From contig JBBDNT010000073.1 in the NCBI GenBank assembly GCA_040877445.1, positions 1 to 36,025 of the forward strand: a DNA stretch of 36,025 nt. Reading direction: 5' to 3'. A program made the translations under genes and the position numbers. Positions 8,840 through 16,269 of this stretch are shown here, piece by piece. This DNA comes from JBBDNT01 sp040877445. GTDB lineage: Bacteria > Planctomycetota > Planctomycetia > Planctomycetales > Planctomycetaceae. The notes beneath the pieces are model-generated. The model worked only from the letters and a program-made list of their open reading frames with translations, had not been told where the DNA came from and did not search any database. Within the stretch, counting starts at the first letter, position 1. Every line of letters starts with the position of its first letter.

Positions 8840-9385
8840 TCAGTTGGCCGGCGCGACCGGTTTCTCCTCGATCTTCGCCAGTGCGGAAACGTGCCGGTCG
8901 ATCTCCTCGGCCACGCCTTCGTAATCGGGCTTCTTGCCCTCGTCGATGTTCGCGTGGACGCGATCGAACATGTCGCGAAGCTGCTGGGCGCTCTCGCCCA
9001 CCGTCTGCCACTGATCCCTCGGAACCTCGCTCTTCTGAGCTATCTCGGGGAGCCACTGAAGGACGTAGTCCAGCTTGTCGAGCGAGCGATGCGCCTTCGC
9101 CGGAGCGCCGCCGGTCGTTTCCGTGCGGATCGTGTCGCGAAGCGATTGCACCTGCTGGATCGCGGCGCTCCAGGTGGCCGTCTCCTGGCGCAATTGCTCG
9201 ATCTCGGCTTCGGTCATCGGCACATCGTGCGGGTCGGCGTGTTCGTCGGGCGTGCCACCCGTCGAATTCGTGGCTGCCGGCTGGCCGTCGCCGGTCGTCG
9301 CGGCATCTCCCCCGCATCCGGTCAGGAACAGCGCGCCGGCTGCCATCGGCAGAACCCAGCAAGTCATCGGAAAGCGAATCGACAT
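8840..9385 (-). CDS. Helical lipoprotein of unknown function
   Basis: A 181-residue predicted lipoprotein. The lipobox is FLTGC (Cys24), followed by a short Gly/Thr/Asn linker and a segment with several His and Asp (DEHADPHDVPM). The rest looks alpha-helical, with segments around EIEQLRQETATWSAAIQQV and REQ-like amphipathic stretches, as in small four-helix bundles. ATG 9385 is chosen because it has GAGGAG seven bases upstream and opens directly into the signal peptide; the longer frame adds an Arg/Ser-rich lead that does not look exported. I do not recognise the family. Its place between a His-rich secreted protein and the fused adaptor suggests an envelope accessory of the RND1 pump. Confidence 0.75.
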   Translation of the reverse strand: MSIRFPMTCWVLPMAAGALFLTGCGGDAATTGDGQPAATNSTGGTPDEHADPHDVPMTEAEIEQLRQETATWSAAIQQVQSLRDTIRTETTGGAPAKAHRSLDKLDYVLQWLPEIAQKSEVPRDQWQTVGESAQQLRDMFDRVHANIDEGKKPDYEGVAEEIDRHVSALAKIEEKPVAPAN

Positions 9386-9427
9386 GATGCATCTCCTCAT
9401 CGAGGGGCGAACGAAAGGCGCGAGAGA

Positions 9428-9444
9428 GCGCTGCGCGACAGCGC
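9428..9444 (-). other. Intercistronic stem-loop
   Basis: Perfect GCGCTG/CAGCGC arms with a five-base loop lie between the His-rich gene and the lipoprotein gene. No U-tract follows, so it is more likely an RNA-processing or attenuation hairpin, or chance in GC-rich DNA. Confidence 0.35.
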
Positions 9445-9471
9445 AACGCCGGACGGTCGACTCGCGCGAAT

Positions 9472-9495
9472 GCCGCGATACAAAGGGATCGCGGC
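9472..9495 (-). other. Intercistronic stem-loop
   Basis: Perfect eight-base arms GCCGCGAT/ATCGCGGC with an eight-base loop, 27 bases after the stop of the His-rich small protein. It forms a tandem pair with the hairpin at 9428. No U-tract is present. Confidence 0.4.
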
Positions 9496-9522
9496 GGAGA
9501 AAGCGGTGACTCGACGAGCCGC

Positions 9523-10065
9523 TTAGATCAGCAGCACGCCGGCGCACTCATGGCGCGCAGCGTCACACAAAGAAAGTGCCTCGGAACCGCGCTCGCCCCG
9601 ATTCTGGGCCGCGAGTGTGGCCGGTGCCGGCAGCCGATCGATCAGAGCCGGCGGCAAGCCCGAGTTCAGATACTGCGTCGCCGCCGACGGTACGGCTCCG
9701 GCGTCCGACAGGCGGGAAATTCGGATTGACTCCGGCAGTTCGGGGCCGTCCGATTCGGTTCCCTGGGAATCGCGAGCCGGGAACGTCCACTCCACGAACA
9801 GAAACCACACGTGCCGGTGCGCCACCGGCGGGCTCTTGGCGGTTTCGACGTTCCGAACCGGACCGTGCGAGTGATCACACGCTTCACCGTGATGATCGTG
9901 GGCGTGCCCCGCCGCTTCCGCACCGTGGTCGTGCGCCGCGACGGAATGCTCGTGCGGCCGGTCTCCGTCCGAGTGTGCATGCCCGACCGCCGGCGGCATG
10001 ATGGTCGCCGCCAGCATTGCGGTCGAAAACGCAGCGGCGAGAAATCGTTCGCGGCGACGACGCAT
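9523..10065 (-). CDS. Small secreted His-rich protein
   Basis: A 180-residue exported protein. A signal peptide (residues 1-28, AAAFSTAMLAATIMPPAVG) is followed by a dense His/Asp/Glu block (29-67, with GHAHDHHGEACDHSHG) that would bind Zn, Ni, Co or Cu. Next comes a conserved-looking aromatic patch HRHVWFLFVEWTFP (83-96). The C-terminus, LCDAARHECAGVLLI, has two Cys. An AAGG site precedes ATG 10065. It sits between OMF1 and the lipoprotein/fused-adaptor/RND1 genes and is followed by two stem-loops. I do not recognise a named family. A periplasmic metal buffer or a metal-responsive leader ORF are the two ideas that fit; neither is shown. Confidence 0.78.
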   Translation of the reverse strand: MRRRRERFLAAAFSTAMLAATIMPPAVGHAHSDGDRPHEHSVAAHDHGAEAAGHAHDHHGEACDHSHGPVRNVETAKSPPVAHRHVWFLFVEWTFPARDSQGTESDGPELPESIRISRLSDAGAVPSAATQYLNSGLPPALIDRLPAPATLAAQNRGERGSEALSLCDAARHECAGVLLI

Positions 10066-10301
10066 GAAAGGACCTTGGACTGAATCACGAACCCGCCGAA
10101 ATCATAGGTTCCCGGCGACCCACCGGCAATAGTGTTGAAGCCGATCGACGCACATGACGAGCAATCCCGATGCCGAATCGCCTTTGGCGCGGAGCAGCGC
10201 GTCCGACGGAGACCGAAATCGGCTCGAATTTCGGAATCCTGCGGCCGGTCTGAGCCGGTCGGAGCCGCACGGTCGGTGTCGCGGTAACGATCGCGCGCGT
10301 G

Positions 10302-11846
10302 TCACTCGGATGGCGCATCGAGGCCGCCGACGAGCAGCAGGCCGTCGATCTCCAGCTTGGCCGTCCACCACTCGCGGACCGCGTTCAGGTAGTCGACCTG
10401 CGTTTGGAAGTTCGTCCGCTGAGCGGTCAGCAGCCGCAAGTAATCGATCTCTCCCTGCTCGTAGATTTCTTCCACCAGGTCGAGCGAGGACGAAGCATCG
10501 GGAAGGATCGACTCGCGATACCGTTCGACCTCGTAGCTGGCGTTGGCGTAGCGCTCGAAGGCCCCGGCCAGCCGCTGTTCGATCTGAAGTTGCAGACGTT
10601 CCAGGTCACGGCTCGCGGCGATCCATTCCGCTTCCGCCTTCTGGATGTTCCCCTGGTTGCGATTGCGGATCGGAACCGGAACCGAAACCTGAAGATTCGC
10701 CACCGTGTAGTCCGTGCTGTAGTCGTACTGCGCGCCCGCCTGCAAATCGACGTTCGGAATCGGTTCGACGCGGGCTCGGGCAACGGCCGCCGACGTGCGG
10801 GCGATCTTGTGCTGCGCCGCGACGAACTCGGGACTCGTGGCGATGATCCGCGCCAACATCGTTTCGAAATCGACGGCCTCGATGTCGGGATTCGATTCCC
10901 CGCGGACGGCCGGCACTTTCATTCCCGGCACCCCGATGAGTGCGGCGAGTTGCTTCGCGGCCGCTTCCCGGTGGTTCCGGGCTTTCCGCACGGCGACCCG
11001 CGATTGATTCATCTCGACCCGTGCCTGAAGCAGGTCGATTCGATTCCCCTGTCGAGCTTCCAGCAGAGCCTCCGCCGCCTCCACCGCCCCTTCGCTGATG
11101 GCCAGCAGCCGCTCGGTTAGTCGGACCGACTCTTGCGCGACCAACAGGTCGTAGAATGCCGTACGCACCGACGTCTGAACGCGGTATTGCTGCGCGGCCC
11201 ATTCCGCCTGTAACCGTCCGATTTCGTGGACGGCTGTATGTCGGCTCAATCGCAGCTTGCCGGCCGTCACCACTTCCTGACTGATGAAGAATCCTTGTTG
11301 CCCGGCCGCGCCGTTGTTTCCGATTTCACTTCCCTGATATCCGGCCTCTGGATTCGGATAGAGTCCCGCCTGCACCCAGCCGCCCTGGGCCCCACTCACC
11401 CGAGCCTGGGCCTGCATCAGCGTCGGATTGTTCGCCAAAGCCAACTGTTCGACCGCTTCGAGCGTCAACGCCTCATTCCCGATCTCGGTGGCCGGCGGTT
11501 GAGCCGGAGCCGTGGGAGGCGGTTCGACCTTGGGCAGGGTCGGTTCGGCTTCGGAAGCAGCGGAGTCCGACGCGGGGGCCTTGGGCGGCGCATCCTGGCC
11601 GAACGCGGCCGGCACGATGCCCGAGCGATTATCCCTGGCTGCCGCCGTCTCGATGCGGTCGGCGCTTCCAGACCGCTCGTCCGCAACCTCCAGAGGCGCA
11701 CAAGCCCTGTATTCCGGAATGGACGGCAAAGGCGTCGACGAGGCCTGGATCGACGGTCGATCGAGTTGTGCACAGGAGGCCGAGCCGAGAGCAACGATCG
11801 CGAACAGAGTCAGCACGGGGTCGATTGATGAGCGCCAACCGTTCAT
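10302..11846 (-). CDS. OMF1: TolC/CusC-family outer-membrane factor
   Basis: A 514-residue outer-membrane channel subunit; three of these form the exit duct of an RND or ABC pump. The signal peptide ends near VALGSASC, a weak lipobox (Cys25). An acidic/Pro-rich linker of about 100 residues precedes two OEP repeats: the first opens with TLEAVEQLALANNPTLMQAQ and contains AGLYPNPEAGYQG, and the second has ARARVEPIPNVDLQAG and VPVPIRNRNQGNI. The C-terminus IDGLLLVGGLDAP matches its paralogue OMF2. ATG 11846 is preceded by GGGAGGAA; the longer frame to 12011 adds non-signal sequence. It lies between the TRASH-like lipoprotein and the His-rich protein, consistent with serving the RND1/fused-adaptor pump. 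Confidence 0.9.
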   Translation of the reverse strand: MNGWRSSIDPVLTLFAIVALGSASCAQLDRPSIQASSTPLPSIPEYRACAPLEVADERSGSADRIETAAARDNRSGIVPAAFGQDAPPKAPASDSAASEAEPTLPKVEPPPTAPAQPPATEIGNEALTLEAVEQLALANNPTLMQAQARVSGAQGGWVQAGLYPNPEAGYQGSEIGNNGAAGQQGFFISQEVVTAGKLRLSRHTAVHEIGRLQAEWAAQQYRVQTSVRTAFYDLLVAQESVRLTERLLAISEGAVEAAEALLEARQGNRIDLLQARVEMNQSRVAVRKARNHREAAAKQLAALIGVPGMKVPAVRGESNPDIEAVDFETMLARIIATSPEFVAAQHKIARTSAAVARARVEPIPNVDLQAGAQYDYSTDYTVANLQVSVPVPIRNRNQGNIQKAEAEWIAASRDLERLQLQIEQRLAGAFERYANASYEVERYRESILPDASSSLDLVEEIYEQGEIDYLRLLTAQRTNFQTQVDYLNAVREWWTAKLEIDGLLLVGGLDAPSE

Positions 11847-11946
11847 TTTGCTGATTCCTCCCGTATTCCAGGGAGGGGGTGCTCCCTTGCCTCCTCGAAT
11901 ACCACCGGCTTTGGCGGATCGGCAGAATCCATTGATTCCATCGAAT

Positions 11947-12074
11947 ATTCCAGCGAGGTGCCTTGAGGATTTTCGAGGCGCGACTCGCGAAATCCGGCCC
12001 GAGTGCTTCAACCGGGATTCGCAAAGCGAGAGCCACCTCCGGAGAAAGCCAAGGAATCTCGACCGCGCTGGAAT
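11947..12074. repeat. Nine-base inverted repeat bracketing the OMF1 leader
   Basis: ATTCCAGCG at 11947-11955 is repeated inverted as CGCTGGAAT at 12066-12074, 110 bases apart, in the gap before OMF1. It could be a long-range RNA stem or a coincidence; no other support. Confidence 0.25.
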
Positions 12075-12082
12075 GGCGAGGT

Positions 12083-12679
12083 CTATTGGCCCTGATCCGT
12101 CCGTCGCTGCACGACCTCCTCGAAGATCGCCCCCGACGCGACTGGTTCGTCGCTTTCCATCACGCGGGCGTAGAGGTCTTCAGGGAGCACGCGGAGGACG
12201 GTCATCAAGCCGTGCACGCCCATGTGCCACATCTTCCGCATCCCCTGCACTTCGCGGCGGCCCTGGATCCTCTGCATCTGTTCCGGCGACATGTGCTGGT
12301 GCTGCATCATCTGCGGATAGCCCGGCACCCGGTGCTGGTCGTCCGGGTGCGGAATGGCGACCGTGGGGAGGTCGTCGAGGTCGCGCTTGTAGTCGGCCAC
12401 GCAACTCTCGCAGCAGACGAAGATTTCCCGCCCCTGCACGCTGACCTCGATCGGCTTTCCCATCGAACCGAGCGGCTCTTCGGTGACCGGGCAGATCTTC
12501 TGCCGCAACGCGGCGGCCTGATCGGAAGCCGGAAGCTCCGCGATGCCGCTCATGTTTTCGGGAATCTCGACGGCCGCCGCCGGCGGAGTTTCCCCCTCCT
12601 GCCGTGCGCAACCGGCCACGGTTCCAATCACCGCCGCGAGCGACACCGCCGCGAGCGCTCCAAGTTTCCAGCCGTTCAT
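12083..12679 (-). CDS. Lipoprotein with free-standing TRASH/YHS-like metal-binding domain
   Basis: A 198-residue predicted lipoprotein (TVAGC, Cys24). Residues 61-100 hold a compact Cys module: CPVTEEPLGSMG then GREIFVCCESC, with Cys63, Cys89, Cys90 and Cys93, resembling TRASH/YHS-type metal-binding domains often attached to RND adaptors in related bacteria. The C-terminal half is Met/His/Gln-rich (YPQMMQHQHMSPEQMQRI, MRKMWHMGVHGLM), suited to Cu(I) or similar soft metals. Its ATG overlaps the stop of the upstream HMBD adaptor by four bases (ATGA), so the two are translationally coupled and probably act together as a periplasmic metal chaperone and adaptor. Function is inferred. Confidence 0.82.
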   Translation of the reverse strand: MNGWKLGALAAVSLAAVIGTVAGCARQEGETPPAAAVEIPENMSGIAELPASDQAAALRQKICPVTEEPLGSMGKPIEVSVQGREIFVCCESCVADYKRDLDDLPTVAIPHPDDQHRVPGYPQMMQHQHMSPEQMQRIQGRREVQGMRKMWHMGVHGLMTVLRVLPEDLYARVMESDEPVASGAIFEEVVQRRTDQGQ

Positions 12680-14343
12680 CGCATTCTCCTGTCGTTCGAA
12701 GTCACACCTGTCGCCATGCGCATGTCGGCCAGTCGCTCCGCCTGCGCCGACAGTTCCGGCATTTCGGCGGTCGCGGCCTCACCGGCAAGAGTCGTCGCGC
12801 GCTCCCGCAACAGCCGGGCATGCTTGGCGACGGCGTCGATCTGGTCGTCCGCCAACGCCGCGACAAGCTTGAAATACGCCTCCAACATCCCGCGGATGGC
12901 ATGCGCGATCGGCTCGCCCACCGCCTCTTCCAACGTGGCCGACCAACTCTCGGGAGGCAGCATCTTCGTCAGCACACTCTGGAACTGGCTTTCGGCGTTC
13001 AGCAGAAAGGCCGCCGAAGTGACGACCTCTTCACCCGCAGCCAGCCCGTCGAGGACGTGGTGGAACCGCTCGCGTTCGCCGCCGAACGCAAGTCCCACGC
13101 AGGGCCGATATGCCGGCTCGGAGGGGTAACTCCAACTCGTGTCGATGCGGATCTCGCGGGGACTGAACCGGCCGTTCCCCGCATGGACGATCGCCACCCG
13201 CCGCTGTCCCGACCACAACACGGCGCTCGCCGGCACCGCCAGCTTTTTTCCGAGCTCCTTCCGCAGCCGAACCTCGGCATACATGCCCGGCTTGAGCAAC
13301 CCGGCGGGATTGTCCACGTCGATCCGCACGCGGGCGGTTCGCGTGTCCCGCTCGATCTCCGGCGGAACGAACGACACGGTTCCCTCGAAAGATTCTTCCG
13401 GCAGGCCGCGAACGTGGATCGTCGCAGTTTGTCCCGGTTCCACCAACGGCAGTTCCTCCTCGTAGATGTCCACGTACAGCCAGAGACGGGAAAGCTCGGC
13501 CAAACGGAACAGCCAGTCCCCTTCCGCGACGTATTGCCCCTCCTGCACTTGCCGCTCGATGACCGTCCCGCCGATGGGAGCATGGATCGGTACCGATTCC
13601 TGCACTTCGCGCATTTCCGCCAGCCGGTCGATCTGCTCACGGGACATTCCCCAGTAGCGGAGCTTGTCCCGAGCCGCGTCGATCAGGCTCCGCGGACCGA
13701 GCGCCGGATCCAACCCTCCCGGAGTTCGGTCGTTGCGGCGGCCTCGGACGGAATCGAGGGCTTCGAGCGCCACCACGTATTCCTTCTGCGCGGTGATCAA
13801 CTCCGGGCTGTACAGCTCGGCCATCAGCTCGCCTCGATCGACTCGCGTGCCGGTGAAGTTGACGTGCAGCTTCTGAATGCGGCTCTTGCCGCGGATCCAG
13901 GAAGTGATCCCGGCCAGCCGGCGTTCGTCGTAGTCGACCCTCCCGGTCGTGTCGATCTCCCGATAGAGCTTCCGCGGCACGACCGGCTCGTAAACGACGC
14001 CCGCCTGTTGGATCTGCCTCGGCGTGAGCGTGAGTTCCTCCGGGGCGATGCCCGCTCCGTTCCCTTCCAGCGGCACCAGCGCCATGTTGCAGATCGGGCA
14101 GACGTCGTTCGGCCGGGTCCGCTTGATCTGGGGATGCATCGGACACCAGTAGATCGTGCCCCCCTCTTCGGCGGCGGTAGCCAACCCAGCCCAAGCGAGC
14201 GCTTGCACCCAATAGGCCTGGGCTTCGGCGCGCCACGAGGGAATCGCCCACACCGTGGCCGCCCCGGCGATCACGACGATCAGAACGATCAGTTTGCCGA
14301 AATGGCGACGAATGCAACGAGCGATTCGCGAGAAGATAGCCAT
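12676..14343 (-). CDS. CusB-type periplasmic adaptor with heavy-metal-binding domain
   Basis: A 555-residue adaptor anchored by an N-terminal helix (about 18-34). Residues 63-92 form a heavy-metal-binding (HMBD) module: YWCPMHPQI then CPICNMALVP, with Cys67, Met69, His70, Cys82, Cys85 and Met87. The usual adaptor core follows: TPRQIQQAGVVYEPVVPRKL, a short hairpin region with LYSPELITAQKEYVVALEAL, the lipoyl motif IHAPIGGTVIERQVQEGQY, a beta-barrel, and a membrane-proximal domain. The last about 75 residues (EAYFKLVAALADDQIDAVAK) resemble a DUF3347-like helical domain. The core matches adaptors of Cu/Ag-type RND pumps, but no RND gene adjoins it. The nearest are RND1, downstream past other genes, and RND2, upstream. 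It may serve RND1 alongside the fused adaptor. Confidence 0.9.
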   Translation of the reverse strand: MAIFSRIARCIRRHFGKLIVLIVVIAGAATVWAIPSWRAEAQAYWVQALAWAGLATAAEEGGTIYWCPMHPQIKRTRPNDVCPICNMALVPLEGNGAGIAPEELTLTPRQIQQAGVVYEPVVPRKLYREIDTTGRVDYDERRLAGITSWIRGKSRIQKLHVNFTGTRVDRGELMAELYSPELITAQKEYVVALEALDSVRGRRNDRTPGGLDPALGPRSLIDAARDKLRYWGMSREQIDRLAEMREVQESVPIHAPIGGTVIERQVQEGQYVAEGDWLFRLAELSRLWLYVDIYEEELPLVEPGQTATIHVRGLPEESFEGTVSFVPPEIERDTRTARVRIDVDNPAGLLKPGMYAEVRLRKELGKKLAVPASAVLWSGQRRVAIVHAGNGRFSPREIRIDTSWSYPSEPAYRPCVGLAFGGERERFHHVLDGLAAGEEVVTSAAFLLNAESQFQSVLTKMLPPESWSATLEEAVGEPIAHAIRGMLEAYFKLVAALADDQIDAVAKHARLLRERATTLAGEAATAEMPELSAQAERLADMRMATGVTSNDRRMR

Positions 14344-14489
14344 GATGCAGCCTCGTTTCGAACGGCAGGCGAACGGTCAGTGGAGACCAATGCCACAGCG
14401 GTTCCCCGCTTTTCAGCACGCCGTCGCCGTCAAGCAGCGGTCACACGTGCCCTATTCCGCGGGACAAAGCGGGCAGCAGAAGCCCAGAG

Positions 14490-14512
14490 TCGGCGCGCAC
14501 CGGGAGCGCCGA
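14490..14512 (-). other. Stem-loop after Cys-rich small gene
   Basis: TCGGCGC/GCGCCGA, perfect seven-base arms with a nine-base loop, begins eight bases beyond the stop of the Cys-rich gene and lies before the HMBD adaptor. No U-tract; possible attenuator or processing hairpin. Confidence 0.4.
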
Positions 14513-14519
14513 AGTTCGT

Positions 14520-14915
14520 CTACACGTCGAGACGAACCTGTTGCGCCTGAAGAGAGGCGACTTCGGCCGGGATCGGATCGGCCGCGGCGCGGGGCCCGCT
14601 TCGCCAGGAGCCATCGGCGAACCGCGGCACGTCTCCTCGATGGAACGCCTGGCCGAGCAATAGATTACGGACGACTTCCGGCTGCGGCGTCGGAGAATCT
14701 TGCCCAGGCGACCGGGAAGGCGTTTCGCAACACGCCAGGCCGCAGCAGCGCCCGTCGCTCGTGCCGCAGCAGCACGGTTGCGGCGATCGTGCCGACGCCG
14801 CTTCCGCACCGGCGCCTGCCCCCGCCGCTTCCGGTATGAAACCGGCGCCGGCGGGATGCACGGACGCGATCCCGACGATCAGCAGACTCAAGAGCAGCTT
14901 CTTGGCACTCCTCAT
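14520..14915 (-). CDS. Small secreted Cys-rich protein
   Basis: A 131-residue exported protein. The signal peptide spans about 1-24 (KKLLLSLLIVGIASVHPAGA), then an Ala/Gly stretch, then a tight Cys cluster at 48-63: CCCGTSDGRCCGLACC, seven Cys in 16 residues. Such clusters bind soft metals in metallothionein fashion; the remainder has no Cys and ends AQQVRLDV. It lies 176 bases upstream of the HMBD adaptor on the same strand, with a stem-loop just after its stop. The family is not one I can name. It parallels other small Cys/His-rich exported genes in this window that precede transport genes. Either a periplasmic metal scavenger or a regulatory leader would fit. Confidence 0.75.
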   Translation of the reverse strand: MRSAKKLLLSLLIVGIASVHPAGAGFIPEAAGAGAGAEAASARSPQPCCCGTSDGRCCGLACCETPSRSPGQDSPTPQPEVVRNLLLGQAFHRGDVPRFADGSWRSGPRAAADPIPAEVASLQAQQVRLDV

Positions 14916-15012
14916 ATCGTCATTCTACGGAGTGGGCTCGCAAAACGCCAAGACCATTTCAAGTTCACGTTTCCCGTCCTATTCGCGGCTTGATTCGGCG
15001 CGGCGGACAGGC

Positions 15013-15033
15013 ATCCCCAGCCGCAATGGGGAT
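15013..15033. other. Hairpin in the gap after the His-rich lipoprotein gene
   Basis: ATCCCCA/TGGGGAT, perfect seven-base arms with a seven-base loop, lies within the 242-base gap between 14915 and 15158. No U-tract on either strand, so terminator status is doubtful. Confidence 0.3.
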
Positions 15034-15157
15034 CGACATCCGGGTTTCGGTTCGCCAACACGACCAGCGACCGATGACTTTGCAGTAGCTTCGGGCGCCG
15101 ATTGCCGTATGCATGAGGCACGCTTCGTGAAGTCGCGCGGATGGGGTCGGACCCGTT

Positions 15158-15688
15158 TCAATGTCCGTGCTCGTGTCCGTGGTCGTGCCCGTGTTCGATC
15201 CTTCCGCGGAACGACTTGCCTTCGATCGTGACGACGAGCGTCGCTTCGGCGCCTTCCTCGTCGAGGTGCTCGCCGAGTTCCGCGTCGTTCGACACGAACC
15301 GCGAGGACTTGCCCGCGGGATCGTCGCCGGTCGGCGAGGCGGCGAGCCGGAACTGCTCGGGCGCGTCGCCGTGCTTCACGTTGATGACGACCTCGGTCGC
15401 CTCGATCGGCACGGTCCTCTTCGCGGTTCCGTCGAGGATGTAGATCGTGACGGACTTGGCCGCGTCGTCATGGACGAGTTCGCCGTGATACTCCTCGCCT
15501 CCCAACTCGATCAGCGTTCCGTGGTGCGGCCCCTCGCTGGGATGAGCGTGCGCGTGTTCGACGGTGTCGGGGGGCATTTCCGACGGGGGCTTGGAATCGT
15601 TCGTCGCCGTCTCTGAACCGCAACCCGCAACGAGCAGCGACAGCGAAGCAATTGTGAACATCATTTGAAAAGAGTATCCGGTCATCAT
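15158..15688 (-). CDS. His-rich lipoprotein
   Basis: A 176-residue predicted lipoprotein. The lipobox LVAGC places Cys23 as the anchor. A linker follows with an N-terminal His patch (EHAHAHPSEGPHHG, about 44-57), then a beta-rich middle (TVPIEATEVVINVKHGDAPE), and an extreme His/Gly/Asp tail (EHGHDHGHEHGH). The two His patches suggest divalent metal binding (Zn, Ni, Co) at the membrane surface. ATG 15688 follows AAAGGA; an adjacent in-frame ATG at 15685 is an alternative. It follows RND2 and the repeat-containing small protein on the same strand, after a strong hairpin, so it may have its own promoter. Function as a metal buffer or chaperone for the pump is inferred. Confidence 0.8.
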   Translation of the reverse strand: MMTGYSFQMMFTIASLSLLVAGCGSETATNDSKPPSEMPPDTVEHAHAHPSEGPHHGTLIELGGEEYHGELVHDDAAKSVTIYILDGTAKRTVPIEATEVVINVKHGDAPEQFRLAASPTGDDPAGKSSRFVSNDAELGEHLDEEGAEATLVVTIEGKSFRGRIEHGHDHGHEHGH

Positions 15689-15816
15689 CGCAGTATCCTT
15701 TCGAGAAGGGCCAAGGACAGAGAGTCGATTGCTCCGGTGAATTCGATGCCGTAGCTGATGGTTTCACTCCATCTTTCATGCATGCGTATGGGTACTCGAC
15801 GAGTCGAATGGACCGC

Positions 15817-15852
15817 GCCGACCGACACGCGACGGTGTCGCGTGTGGTCGGC
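15817..15852 (-). terminator. Strong stem-loop after the RND2 unit
   Basis: A 16-base-pair stem with one bulged base and a three-base loop (GCCGACC-ACACGCGAC arms), 36 bases beyond the stop of the repeat-containing gene. No clear U-tract follows on the minus strand, so it is a candidate intrinsic-like terminator or mRNA 3'-end stabiliser for the adaptor-RND2 unit. Confidence 0.5.
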
Positions 15853-15888
15853 AGCGTTTGCTTTGGTCCATCCGATGGTCCAACCTGT

Positions 15889-16230
15889 TCAATGCTGATG
15901 CCGGGTCTCGAATCCGCTGGCTTTCAGCCAGCGCTCCCAGGCATCCGCCGCGGAATGGGAGGAAAGCTCGATCTGCTTCCATTCGGAACAGCGGTAGGCC
16001 ACGTCGACGTGGCCGCCGTGGTTGTCCGTCTTCACCTCGCAACCGAGACGCTTGACGGCGTCGGCATGCGTTTGAGCCTTGGCGGCATCATCGAAGTGCA
16101 GAGTCTTCCAGTTCGTGAGCCGGTAGGCGACGACTTCAGCCGCGTCCGCGGAAGCGATCGCCTGGGGAACCAGCAACGCCATTGCGGCGATGCAGGTGAT
16201 GCTCACGGTTCGTAAAGTGGATTTCGACAT
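15889..16230 (-). CDS. Small secreted protein with a duplicated 34-residue motif
   Basis: A 113-residue exported protein with a signal peptide (about 1-31). The mature part holds two related segments: residues 34-67 (VAYRLTNWKTLHF...LGCEVK) and 77-110 (VAYRCSEWKQIEL...SGFETR). They share the pattern VAYRxxxWK, then an Ala/His helix, then LKxxGxE. The join contains HGGH (71-74), and the tail ends RHQH, so His and Cys64/Cys81 could bind metal. ATG 16230 is chosen over the 33-base-longer start because AAAGGAG lies eight bases before it. It lies 39 bases after RND2 on the same strand and is likely co-transcribed. I recall similar proteins in planctomycetes but no assigned function. Confidence 0.78.
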   Translation of the reverse strand: MSKSTLRTVSITCIAAMALLVPQAIASADAAEVVAYRLTNWKTLHFDDAAKAQTHADAVKRLGCEVKTDNHGGHVDVAYRCSEWKQIELSSHSAADAWERWLKASGFETRHQH

Positions 16231-16269
16231 CGGAGTGACTCCTTTCTCAGGAACGGCGGGCAAAGCAGG

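Noticed and set aside
9385..9547. Longer N-terminus for the 8840 lipoprotein
   Set aside because: It overlaps the end of the His-rich gene, is Arg/Ser-rich and would bury the lipobox signal; ATG 9385 has a good ribosome site.
10066..10301. Possible hairpin TGCGGC...GCCGCA and CCGG repeats in the gap after OMF1
   Set aside because: Short arms, large loop and no U-tract; not distinguishable from background in GC-rich DNA.
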